A stretch of 64,000 nt of DNA from Galerina marginata. Lineage: Eukaryota; Basidiomycota; Agaricomycetes; Agaricales; Galerinaceae. The notes under the pieces are model-generated. The model saw only the letters and a program-made list of their open reading frames with translations, made no database searches and had not been told where the DNA came from. Below, piece by piece: positions 55,496 through 64,000 of the stretch. Position numbers and translations under genes: made by a program. Every line of letters starts with the position of its first letter. The stretch's first letter is position 1. The stretch covers positions 930,001 through 994,000 of the forward strand of contig JAECYW010000004.1 in the NCBI GenBank assembly GCA_023014335.1, in the 5' to 3' direction.

Positions 55496-57913
55496 TTGGA
55501 TTTTCCTGAATTCCGGAGTGCGTCTCAACCCGAGGCAGAGTGCCCAGGCTTCCAGTTTCCGGTTCCAAAATTTCGGAACTTTACTCCGCTTCGACCCGGA
55601 GTTCCGCCGGATTTCGACAGAGACCGCTCCTTAGGCAGATCCTTTCTTTTCACCTGCCGAACCTATATTCGTCTCGTTCCAACTGCTTTTCCGGACGTGA
55701 CTGTACAAATACTTTGGGTTCTTTCTTTTATGAAATCAAGACGCGCGTTCCGCTGGGCGGAACGGAAACTAGCATCGGAACTAACGGAAGGATTTCCGTG
55801 GACTGACTGGGCGGAATTCGAGCGCGATTTCCGGTACAACTTCACTCCAGCTCACGCTGCGGCGACCGCCATTAATATTCTGGAAGGGTCAACATACTTC
55901 CAGCAAGGTCGCTCGGTGGATGACTACCTAGATGAGTTCCTGGATCTTGTGCACGATTCGCAGTACACCGACCCCCGTACGATTGTGGTAAAATTCTGAC
56001 GAGGGCTAGCTCAATGCATTTCTGTGGTTCTTAGCGGAATTGTGAGCGGCAGGCCCTCTGACGTGGATCCTGATGGGTGGTACCGATTGGCCGCTCAACT
56101 TGACCAAAATCAACGGGCGGATGAGGCTTTCCTAGCTTCCTACTCTCCGGACCCACTCCCTGCTCTGACACCTGCTCCCTCGAGTCCCCTTCTCAGTCAA
56201 CCACTGGCTGTTGAAAAACCTGAGGAGCAGAATTTTGATGTCCGTCACATGAGTCAGGTCGAGCTGCGGAAAGGTTTAGAGGATCGGTTGTCTGAGCTGA
56301 GCCGTATAGCGGAGGACAAGTCAAAGGAGCTGGAAGAAATTCCAGTAAAGCGGAAAACGGTGCGCGCCTTGCCGCGGGTGGTTCAGTCTTCCCCGCTGCC
56401 TTCCAAAAATTGCTATTCAGTCCTTGAGGTAGACTCAGTCCCAGAGCCTACTGAAGAACTGATAAGCATTGAGGATTTGCCACCGCCGCCTCCTAAAGTG
56501 ACAACTCCTCCCAAGGCCCAGACTCCGCAACGTGCTAAATGGGAGAAACGGATGCATGACCGGTTGGTTATTAATTTGATGAGCCCTGGACCAACCTCCC
56601 TTATTCTTCCGGTGCACCTCAAAAGCACAGATACTATGGTTGAGGTTGGAGCGGATGCTCTCGGTGACACTGGCGCTACTGGAGATTTCATTGACAAGGA
56701 CTACGTCAAGGAATGTAAACTCCCCACTCGGAATCTATCACAGCCCATTCCCGTTTATAATGTGGATGGATCTCTGAATGAGGCTGGTTTAATCTCCAAG
56801 GTGGTAGATGTGCTCATAACCTATCAGACGCATTCCGAGCGTATCCTTCTTGCTGTCACCAAACTTGGGAAGCAAAAGGTTATCTTGGGTTACACTTGGT
56901 TTAAAAAACACAACCCAGACGTTGACTTCACAACGGGTACTGTGAAAATGACCAAGTGTTCCCCCAGGTGCTGCTCGGGCTGTCGGACTAAAATCCGGGA
57001 GGAACGCAAAGTCCAGAAGGCAATCATGCGCCATATCAATGCTTGCAAAATGGGTGATATCCCAGACTTGGTTGACGATCATGAGGACAATGAGGAAGAT
57101 GATGACAAGCCCACTCCGTCTTCTTCTCCCTCTCCAGAGGATCCTGCTCTTGAAGAAGGTGACCGCATCTTTGCTACTGGGCTTTTACCAGAAGCAGAGC
57201 ATATCTGCGCTGGTTCAACTATCTCCCAGCGCCTTGCGGAAGCTTTCAAGAAGAACTCTGAGCCCACGGACTTTGATAAGCATGTCCCCAAGCACCTCAA
57301 GGACTTCCATTCAGTGTTTTCTAAGGAGTCGTTCGATAACCTTCCTGAGCATAAACCCTGGGACCATGCGGTAGAACTTATAGCTGATGCTACACCGCAC
57401 AGCTGCAAGGTTTACCCACTTGCAGTCTCAGAGCAAAAGGAACTCGACGCTTTCATCAAGGAAAACCTGGATTCGGGTCGCATCCGTCCTTCCAAGTCCC
57501 CCATGGCATCTCCCGTCTTCTTTATTAAGAAGAAGGACGGCTCTCTCTGCCTTGTCCAGGACTACCGCGCACTCAATGCTATGACGGTGAAAAATAAGTA
57601 CCCACTCCCACTCATTTCAGAGTTGATCAATAAACTCCGAGGTGCAAGGTACTTCACCAAGCTTGATGTCCGCTGGGGTTTCAATAATGTCTGGATGAAG
57701 GAAGGAGATGAGTGGAAGGCTGCTTTCCGGACCAACCGTGGATTGTTCAAACCGCTCGTCATGTTCTTTGGGCTCACCAATAGTCCCGCCACGTTCCAGA
57801 CAATGATGAACGACATCTTCGAGGATTTAATCTCAGAAGGTGTTTTAGTCGTGTACCTCGACGACATCCTCATCTTTACGGAAACGCTGGAAGAACACCG
57901 GAAGGTCACTTGA
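55496..57913 (+). pseudogene. Element D Gag-protease-RT (TGA at 55997 and 57911)
   Basis: One reading frame throughout. Gag core: FLFTCRTYIRLVPTAF, FRYNFTPAHAAATAINILEG, SVDDYLDEFLDLVHDSQYTD. A TGA at 55997-55999 stands where element B has CGA (KFRRGL). The frame goes on GRPSDVDPDGWYRLAAQLDQ. Directly after a short Pro/Ser linker it reads FDVRHMSQVELRKGLED, with no CCHC knuckle. Protease: ALGDTGATGDFIDKDYVK and [89 protein letters not shown]. The second TGA (57911-57913) lies after EEHRKVT, where B has Arg. Confidence 0.75.
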
Positions 57914-59522
57914 AGAGTACTTGAGCTCCTGGAAAAGCACAAGCTCTACCTCCAGCCAGATAAATGCGAGTTCGAACAGACCACAGTGGAGTACCTTGGA
58001 GTTATCATTTCCCATAACTCTGTGGCTATGGACCCAGTCAAGGTGGCAGGAGTTGCGGAATGGCCAGAACCCAAGAACAAGAAAGAAGTACAGTCCTTCC
58101 TGGGCTTTACCAATTTCTATCGAAGGTTCATCCGCGACTTCTCAGAGCATGCGCCCCCGCTCTTTGATCTTACAAAGAATGACGTGAAATGGTCTTGGGG
58201 AACGGATCAGCAGGCTGCCTTCGATAAGCTCAAGCAGTCTGTTACTTCTTCCCCAGTTCTCATGTCCCCTGATTCCACCCGTCCGTTCCGCGTTGAGGCC
58301 GACAGCTCTGATTTTGCAACTGGAGCTGTACTGTCTCAGGTCTCCCCGGATGATGACAAGTGGCACCCTGTCGCGTTCTACTCCAAGTCCCTGTCCCCTG
58401 TCAAGCGGAACTATGAAATTCACGACAAGGAAATGCTTGCTATCATCCGCTCTTTACAAGAGTGGAGGCATTTCCTTGAAGGCGCCGAACACCAGTTCGA
58501 GATCTGGACGGATCATAAGAACTTGGAGTATTTCATGACCGCAAAACAGCTCAACCGCCATCAAGCTCGCTGGTCCCTGGTCCTTGCCCGGTTTGACTTC
58601 CTTATGCACCACAAACCAGGCCGGACTATGGGAAAGCCGGACGCACTATCTCAAAGAGCAGATCATGGCACTGGATCAGAGGATAATTCCAATATCACTC
58701 TTCTGACTCCAAAGCTCTTTGCGATTCGTGCTCTAGAGGCAGTTGAGGTTGTGGGCGCTGAGGTTGATATCCTCCGTGATATCCGCAAAGGTGTCAAAGG
58801 TCCTATTGAGGAGGAGCCAGTGGCAAAGGCAGTTCAAGCGCTTAGGAAAACCTCCGCTCGCTCTATCCACTCTAGTGAATGGTCTGAGCGCGACGGTCTC
58901 CTATACTTCCGAGGCAAGATCTATGTTCCACTTAACTCAGATCTCCGCTGGCGCATTGTCTCCCTCTGCCATGATACTCGGATTGCTGGGCATGCTGGAC
59001 GGTTTAAGACCTTGGAAATGGTTTCACAAAATTATTGGTGGCCAAACATGTCAAGATATGTTGGCCGGTACGTCGCTACCTGCGATATGTGCCTCCGAAC
59101 CAAGGTCCAACACCGTCTACCATCTGGTGAACTTGTTCCTCTCCCAGTCCCCTCTGACCGTTGGCACACTATCAGCGTGGACTTCATTGTCGAGCTTCCG
59201 GACTCAGCAGGATACGACGCGATCATGGTTGTTGTGGACAGTGCTGGTAAGCGGGGTCACTTCATTGAGACCACCACTACTATTACCGCTGCTGGAGCTG
59301 CCCAACTCTTCCTGAAGCATGTCTGGAAGCTCCATGGACTACCCTGGAAAGTTGTCTCCGACCGCGGCTCCCAGTTCATTGCCGAGTTCATGAAGGAGCT
59401 GTACCGCCTCTTAGGAATTCAGCTTGCTCCGTCAACTTCCTACCATCCGCAGACTGATGGCCAGACAGAGCGTGTCAACCAGGAATTGGAACAGTACATC
59501 CGAGTCTTTGTCAGTGAACGTC
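57914..59522 (+). CDS. Element D RT thumb, RNase H and integrase, to the MITE
   Basis: Continues the same frame ([20 protein letters not shown]). RNase [53 protein letters not shown]. Integrase [22 protein letters not shown] with CDMC. DDE residues are in [24 protein letters not shown] and [17 protein letters not shown]. The coding line stops at VSER where the MITE enters. Confidence 0.75.
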
Positions 59523-60312
59523 GACTGGTAGCTGCCAATTTAATCATTCCACTGTGGTAAGTGCCATAGAAAGAATCTGATATAAGGCCGGTAAGAGTTA
59601 TGATTTCAAATCATTAATTTTACCGGACGATTTCAAACAAAATCATACTCATTCTTGCCTAAGTGTTTCATAATTCCCAGAGATTAAATCATATCTTTCT
59701 GAAAGTGGTATCATAACTTATATATGACGATTTCATATCTTTCTGGCAGGATTTCATTCCAAGTTTCTGTTTCATAACCTTTTTAGAGTCATTTCATTTC
59801 GCTTTATAGCTGTGAATTAATTATATAATCAGTGTACATACTCTGAAAATGCCTTATTTGTCATCACCAGCACCTGGTCTCTTTATATTTGTGCCTCAAA
59901 TTGAAATTTACTTTAAATTGGCCCTGCATGCCAGCAGGGTACTTACCTAAGCCATTAGAATAGTCAATTTGATCTATTTCCAGATTTGGAATGGGGTATA
60001 TCATTAAATATTTGCCTGTGGATCTATGAAATCCATAATGATTTGAAAAAAAAATGAAATTGTAATGAATTCCTACCGGAAAATTATGATTTCAGAATGA
60101 TTTCAGAATGATTTCAGAAATCATATCACTTCTTGAAAGATATGATTCAATCTCTGGGAATTATGAAATCACTTAGGCAAGAATGAGTATGATTCTGTTT
60201 GAAATCGTCCGGTAAAATTAATGATTTGAAATCATAACTCTTACCGGCCTTATATCAGATTCTTTCTATGGCACTTACCACAGTATGAATGATACCATTG
60301 GCAGCTACTAGT
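59523..60312. mobile_element. Long-TIR MITE 3 (MULE-type) in element D integrase
   Basis: 790 bp with a perfect 9-bp duplication GTGAACGTC (59514-59522 and 60313-60321). The inverted repeats exceed 100 bp: GACTGGTAGCTGCCAAT and ACTAGTAGCTGCCAAT read inward, then CTGTGGTAAGTGCCATAGA and GGCCGGTAAGAGTTATGA. The interior is AT-rich with ATGATTTC/GAAATCAT repeats. The termini match the other two long-TIR MITEs. Confidence 0.85.
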
Positions 60313-60321
60313 GTGAACGTC

Positions 60322-61057
60322 AAGATGACTGGCAAGGACTCCTCCCACTTGCCGAGTTTGCATATAATAACCATGTGCACTCCTCAACTCAGCATACTCC
60401 ATTCCTACTGGACACCGGACGGCATCCGCGGATGGGTTTTGAGCCTCACCAGCCTCCGTCTAAGCTGGAGGCAGTCAACGAGTTCACTCAGCGGATGAAG
60501 GACACTTTGGAGGAAGCCAAGGCAGCTCTAACCAAGGCTAAGGACAACATGGCTAGATATTATAATCAGCGGCGAACACCAGCTCCGGTGTTCAAAGCTG
60601 GAGATAAGGTCTATTTGGATGCTAGCGACATTCAGACAACTCGCCCATCCAAGAAGTTTGCTCATCGCCGCCTAGGTCCTTACTTGGTTGAAAGGAGAAT
60701 TGGACTTAACGCCTATCGACTTCGCCTTCCAGTCTCTCTTAAGCACCTTCATCCGGTCTTCAAGGTGATCAAGCTGACACCTGCCCCTGATGATCCTATC
60801 CCAGGAAGGAGAGCTGCACCACCACCACTGCCAGAGCTTATCGATGGGGAAGAACACTATGAAGTAAAGGAAATTCTCAACAGCCACATGTTCCACCGAA
60901 AGCTCCAGTACTTGATCAAATGGGAAGGCTATGGTCCAGAGGATAATTCTTGGGAGTATAAGGATAATATTAGTGCTCCTGAGCTTGTCACCAGATTCCA
61001 CCAGCAGAACCCAGGAGCACCGCGACAAATCCGTGCCTTAGCATTTGGCTCAATTCC
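60322..61057 (+). CDS. Element D integrase C-terminus and chromodomain
   Basis: After the MITE the protein resumes [19 protein letters not shown], then [36 protein letters not shown] (GPY/F module) and LHPVFKVIKLTP. The chromodomain reads HYEVKEILNSHMFHRKLQYL and KWEGYGPEDNSWEYKD. It ends ALAFGSIP at 61057. The frame then runs into element E's LTR to a stop at 61241, so the last residues are not native. Confidence 0.75.
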
Positions 61058-61511
61058 TGTAAGAATATATTTCATTACTTCGAATCTTTTTCTTTTCTTA
61101 CTAAAGACTGACTCTCTTGTACACGATCCAAGAGCGGCACTGATATATGTTTTTGATTATGTAACTTGTACGGTATTTGACTCGGGTCTAACCCGAGTAA
61201 ATGATATATCTTTCTTACCTTTACTTTCATCCTTCGAGTAACTCGACGCCTCGTTATAGGCCTAAGCTACCGAATCGAAAGTGGAGATCGTACGTGATCA
61301 AAGGTCTCTAGCTTTGTTTCGAAGCTAGGAGGACGGTCAAGAGCCTTGTTTCGGGGCTAACTTGCCGCGTCCGTGACCGATCTGTACGAGTAAGATACCG
61401 ACTATCTGCGAAGGTCTTTACACCAAGCTCGGTTGCCCGTTTCGTCTTACGCGTACACCTCAAGAGGATCGGTCCACCTCACAAAGGTGGACACTGTGGG
61501 AGCGTTCGACA
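61058..61511 (+). repeat. Element E 5' LTR (inferred)
   Basis: Begins TGTAAGAATATATTTC exactly where element D's homology to B ends. It is inferred to end ..GCGTTCGACA at 61511, followed after 3 nt by TGGCGACTCAATCGG, a tRNA-type primer-site candidate. The partner LTR is outside the window, so borders are inferred. Confidence 0.5.
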
Positions 61512-61514
61512 AAC

Positions 61515-61529
61515 TGGCGACTCAATCGG
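61515..61529 (+). promoter_or_regulatory. Candidate tRNA primer-binding site of element E
   Basis: TGGCGACTCAATCGG, 3 nt after the inferred LTR end. The leading TGG fits pairing to a tRNA CCA end. No particular tRNA is assigned. Confidence 0.35.
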
Positions 61530-61774
61530 AAGAAATCGCTCAGCCACCACCTCCGAAGAAGTCTTTTCGCAAAGTCGTGCCTCCTGGTACTTCGTTCATA
61601 CCAAGGAGAACGGGAAGTACTTCTCCGGTCAAACCTCTCACAAACCTGTTGACCCGACAGGATTTACAGCCTACTACGTTTACTGCCGCTGTAACTCACC
61701 CCCCTCACGCTCACGACACCCTTCAAAGCGCCCGAAATATTTTAAGTTCATCAGAACCTCTTCCAACGTCCTCG

Positions 61775-64000
61775 ATGGCTCCTGATCAGTCGATTCCGCA
61801 ATTAATGATAGGTGGAGACACGATCTTAGTGGACGAGAACGATAATCCCATTGATACTTCCGCTAGTGCTCAAGGAACCCCCTACTTCCAAACTCCTAAA
61901 TCGCCAAAGCTTGAACAGGAGGACAGACCAGTCAGAATAGGTATGGAGAACGGGTACGAAAATTCGCCTATGGCTAAACTATGGCGGGAATTCAAAGCGG
62001 AAACGGAAACAACTCCTTCTACCGCAACTCGCGTTCTTAGTCTATCTCAGAAACCATTTCTCTCTAGAGACGACGTACACGATCTTAGAGGATCTACAGA
62101 GGATTCGTCAATTCAATTCTCTTTAAATTGTTCATTATATTCGGTCATCGATAGTACGATCAACGAACTCCAGCTTTACATCCAGAAGATGGCGAAACTT
62201 ATTCCAGAAAGATCAACTTATTTTATCGTCGATCCGGATGAATTAGTTACTAAAGTCTTGACTGGAGCTGAATCAATTGGTCAGTTACATGCCGCATGGA
62301 TAGCTTTGACGAGGCGATTGGATGCGGCGCCTAGATTTATGAGGAAGTATGAAGCCGAGTATCAGGAATTCACTTTCATAAATTCACCGGTCTCTACCGC
62401 TAAAGAAATCCACGAGGAAATCAGACTTAAAACTTCTACCGATGAGAAGCTACGCGTACTACACTCCCTGATTCCCTGCCACAACGAACGATTTTCAGCT
62501 CAAGTAGTTTCCAAAATAGCAATGGGAACTCCTTGGGATGAAGTCTTAACGATCCCAGCATGGCTAAATTTTCATCCAAGCTTTGATGCGTTGGATAATC
62601 CTTCGAACAGTCGAACAAGCTACAAAGCGGGCTCAGATTTTATCCTGCCCGCGAATGAGACAATTAAACCTACTGACAAGAAGGGTAAGAAGGCAGTAGC
62701 CTTCTCAGCGAGAAGGGACTCTTTGACCAACCCGTATAACACATCGACTACGGATTATAAATCGGCGACGAGTTTCTTCCCTACAGTCCCTCAACCTACA
62801 GATATGCGGGATCGCTTATTTTCTACTCCAGCCCCCAAAGCTAAACTTCCGACGGATACAGGCATTTGGGATTCCTCTAGTTCAGTACCTCCCAACGTGA
62901 TGTACGGATTGGGAGTGCAGTCGTCTGCTTTAGCTTCTAGCTCCACGAGAACTGCGCAGCCTATGCCGTCGCCATCGGCCACCCGTAACACCCCTCCGAC
63001 TTCTGACATTAACAATTTTGCTCCAACTGGAATCAGAATAACCCACAACCCTTCAGGAGGAGGTGGAGGAGGGGGTTCATCAAATGGTAGTGAACCTCCA
63101 GGAGGAAATTGGGGTCCGTATGGAAATCGAGGAAGGGGTCGTCAGTTGTCAAGATCCTCTACTCATGGAAATACGCGTTCGTCGGGACCGCGATCACCAA
63201 AACCTCCGTCGCCGCCTGGGTCTCCAGATCCGTCAGATCCTTCGGATGAGAGCTCAGACTCTCAAAGGAGCATACCTGAACCACCGGCTCCATATGGTAA
63301 ATTTATTCCGACGATAAAAGCTGAATTAAAAACGGAACAATTGCCAAAATGGGATGGAAATCACGATACCGCGATCGAATACTTCTGGAAGATCCAACAA
63401 CTAGCCGCGCTCGGAGGATATATGCCTGAAGCTTTAGGATTCTGGCTATGGGCAGGATTAAAGGAAGGATCCCCAATACAAATGTGGTTCGCTACACTTT
63501 CACCGACGGAACAAGATACTATGCGTCAACATTACTTGAATTTCTTGAAAGGAATAAAGGATAATTACCTCGGACGCCTATGGCAGACAAAGATGATTTC
63601 AGTATATGAAGCGCAAACATTCCAACAAACTGGATACGAGCACGAAACCCCCATCAATTGGCTTACCAGACGTATCATGTATACCCGGATGCTAGCGAAG
63701 GGCGATAATGGCGGCCGCCTGGAAGTGTATCTTATAATGCAGAAAGCACCTGTCTCCTGGAGCGCGGTACTGGGACTAGACGCTATTACTTCCACAAGTC
63801 AGTTATATGCAAAAGTAACGGAACACGAAAAGGGCCTCGCTCAAGCGTCGAAGTTTGAACATTCAAACGTACTCACTGCTGACAACTTGGTATATTCGTT
63901 AAAGCGTTTGGGAGTTCCTATGGATAGAGTTCCGACTTCTAAAGGTCCTTTGGACAAGTCAACCACAAACAGCTTTCGTCCTCGACAGAAATTTGACACT
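61775..64000 (+). CDS. Gypsy element E Gag, partial at the window end
   Basis: ATG at 61775 (MAPDQSIPQLMIGGD), open in one frame to the window end (over 740 codons). The N-terminal domain has LYSVIDSTINELQLYIQKM, DELVTKVLTGAESIGQLHAA and EEIRLKTSTDEKLRVLHSL. A Gly/Ser/Pro-rich linker (GGGGGGGSSNGSEPPGG; DPSDPSDESSDSQ) lies at about 63050-63270. The Gag core follows: EQLPKWDGNHDTAIEYFWKI, SPIQMWFATLSPTEQD, NWLTRRIMYTRMLAKGDN, VYLIMQKAPVSWSAVLGL. The KWDG core relates it to element C. The frame is also open upstream to the LTR without an ATG, so 61775 is the chosen start. No lesion seen; this is the least decayed retroelement frame here. Confidence 0.65.
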   Translation, partial: MAPDQSIPQLMIGGDTILVDENDNPIDTSASAQGTPYFQTPKSPKLEQEDRPVRIGMENGYENSPMAKLWREFKAETETTPSTATRVLSLSQKPFLSRDDVHDLRGSTEDSSIQFSLNCSLYSVIDSTINELQLYIQKMAKLIPERSTYFIVDPDELVTKVLTGAESIGQLHAAWIALTRRLDAAPRFMRKYEAEYQEFTFINSPVSTAKEIHEEIRLKTSTDEKLRVLHSLIPCHNERFSAQVVSKIAMGTPWDEVLTIPAWLNFHPSFDALDNPSNSRTSYKAGSDFILPANETIKPTDKKGKKAVAFSARRDSLTNPYNTSTTDYKSATSFFPTVPQPTDMRDRLFSTPAPKAKLPTDTGIWDSSSSVPPNVMYGLGVQSSALASSSTRTAQPMPSPSATRNTPPTSDINNFAPTGIRITHNPSGGGGGGGSSNGSEPPGGNWGPYGNRGRGRQLSRSSTHGNTRSSGPRSPKPPSPPGSPDPSDPSDESSDSQRSIPEPPAPYGKFIPTIKAELKTEQLPKWDGNHDTAIEYFWKIQQLAALGGYMPEALGFWLWAGLKEGSPIQMWFATLSPTEQDTMRQHYLNFLKGIKDNYLGRLWQTKMISVYEAQTFQQTGYEHETPINWLTRRIMYTRMLAKGDNGGRLEVYLIMQKAPVSWSAVLGLDAITSTSQLYAKVTEHEKGLAQASKFEHSNVLTADNLVYSLKRLGVPMDRVPTSKGPLDKSTTNSFRPRQKFDT

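Larger units (their letters stand above)
55270..61057 (+). mobile_element. Gypsy element D, chromovirus lacking LTRs, interrupted by a MITE
   Basis: Relative of element B in plus orientation. It keeps gag to chromodomain (55496-61057), but no 5' LTR is visible, and the 3' end is cut by element E's LTR after ALAFGSIP. Two CGA-to-TGA stops and a MITE insertion in integrase disrupt coding. It lacks the Gag zinc knuckle. Confidence 0.75.

Noticed and set aside
1664..64000. TET/JBP dioxygenase or KDZ transposase catalytic gene linked to the Plavaka/CxC elements
   Set aside because: Such genes are known partners of these transposons, but I found none of their motifs here; only a CxC fragment is present.

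Overview
The window looks like a transposon-dense, AT-leaning stretch of a mushroom-forming basidiomycete (Agaricomycetes) genome. The evidence is a Plavaka-type DNA transposase, genes of agaricomycete-specific multi-copy families (DUF6698-like, CxC cysteine-cluster, exonuclease-like), chromodomain Ty3/Gypsy elements, and dense spliceosomal introns of about 46-60 nt with GTRNGY donors and CTRAC branch points. I see no intact single-copy host gene; essentially every recognisable coding region is mobile or transposon-associated. All names are from motif recognition in the sequence; no database search was run.

Layout. 1-1280: partial hypothetical gene. 1664-10926: a 9.26-kb Plavaka/CACTA-like transposon with terminal inverted repeats and CTAATCAGG-type subterminal repeats; it holds the transposase (4997-9099, minus), a passenger gene (2337-4607, minus) and a small plus-strand fragment (9818-10230). 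12093-15600: DUF6698-like gene whose intron 3 carries a 1.9-kb hAT-type element with an 8-bp target duplication that contains the splice acceptor. 15905-18359: 3' part of a transposon-type gene with another hAT-like MITE in an intron. 18.9-22.5 kb: identical 200-bp direct repeats, a GC-rich cassette with five serial mini-introns, a repeat-family copy and a 46-bp palindrome. 22554-24901: decayed exonuclease-like gene. 25153-26437: CAATTG-based satellite, followed by a hAT MITE split by a complete MULE (26787-30188). 30.6-36 kb: non-coding repeats, a Copia-like TRIM (31755-32801) and a long-TIR MITE.

36.9-64 kb: a Gypsy retrotransposon pile-up. Element A (gag, plus) runs directly into the LTR of element B (40194-46440, minus, chromovirus with 497-bp LTRs). 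Next come a CxC gene fragment (minus), a diverged LTR of the B family (plus), element C (48.4-55.2 kb, minus, interrupted by a MITE), element D (55.5-61.06 kb, plus, chromovirus, interrupted by a MITE) and element E (LTR at 61058, gag open to the window end).

The strongest observations are: a Tf1-type self-priming pairing in the B-family LTR/leader that is kept by compensatory change in a diverged copy; two GC-rich cassettes built of exon-like blocks and mini-introns; precise target duplications showing several nested insertions; and recurrent CGA-to-TGA nonsense changes pointing to CpG methylation decay.
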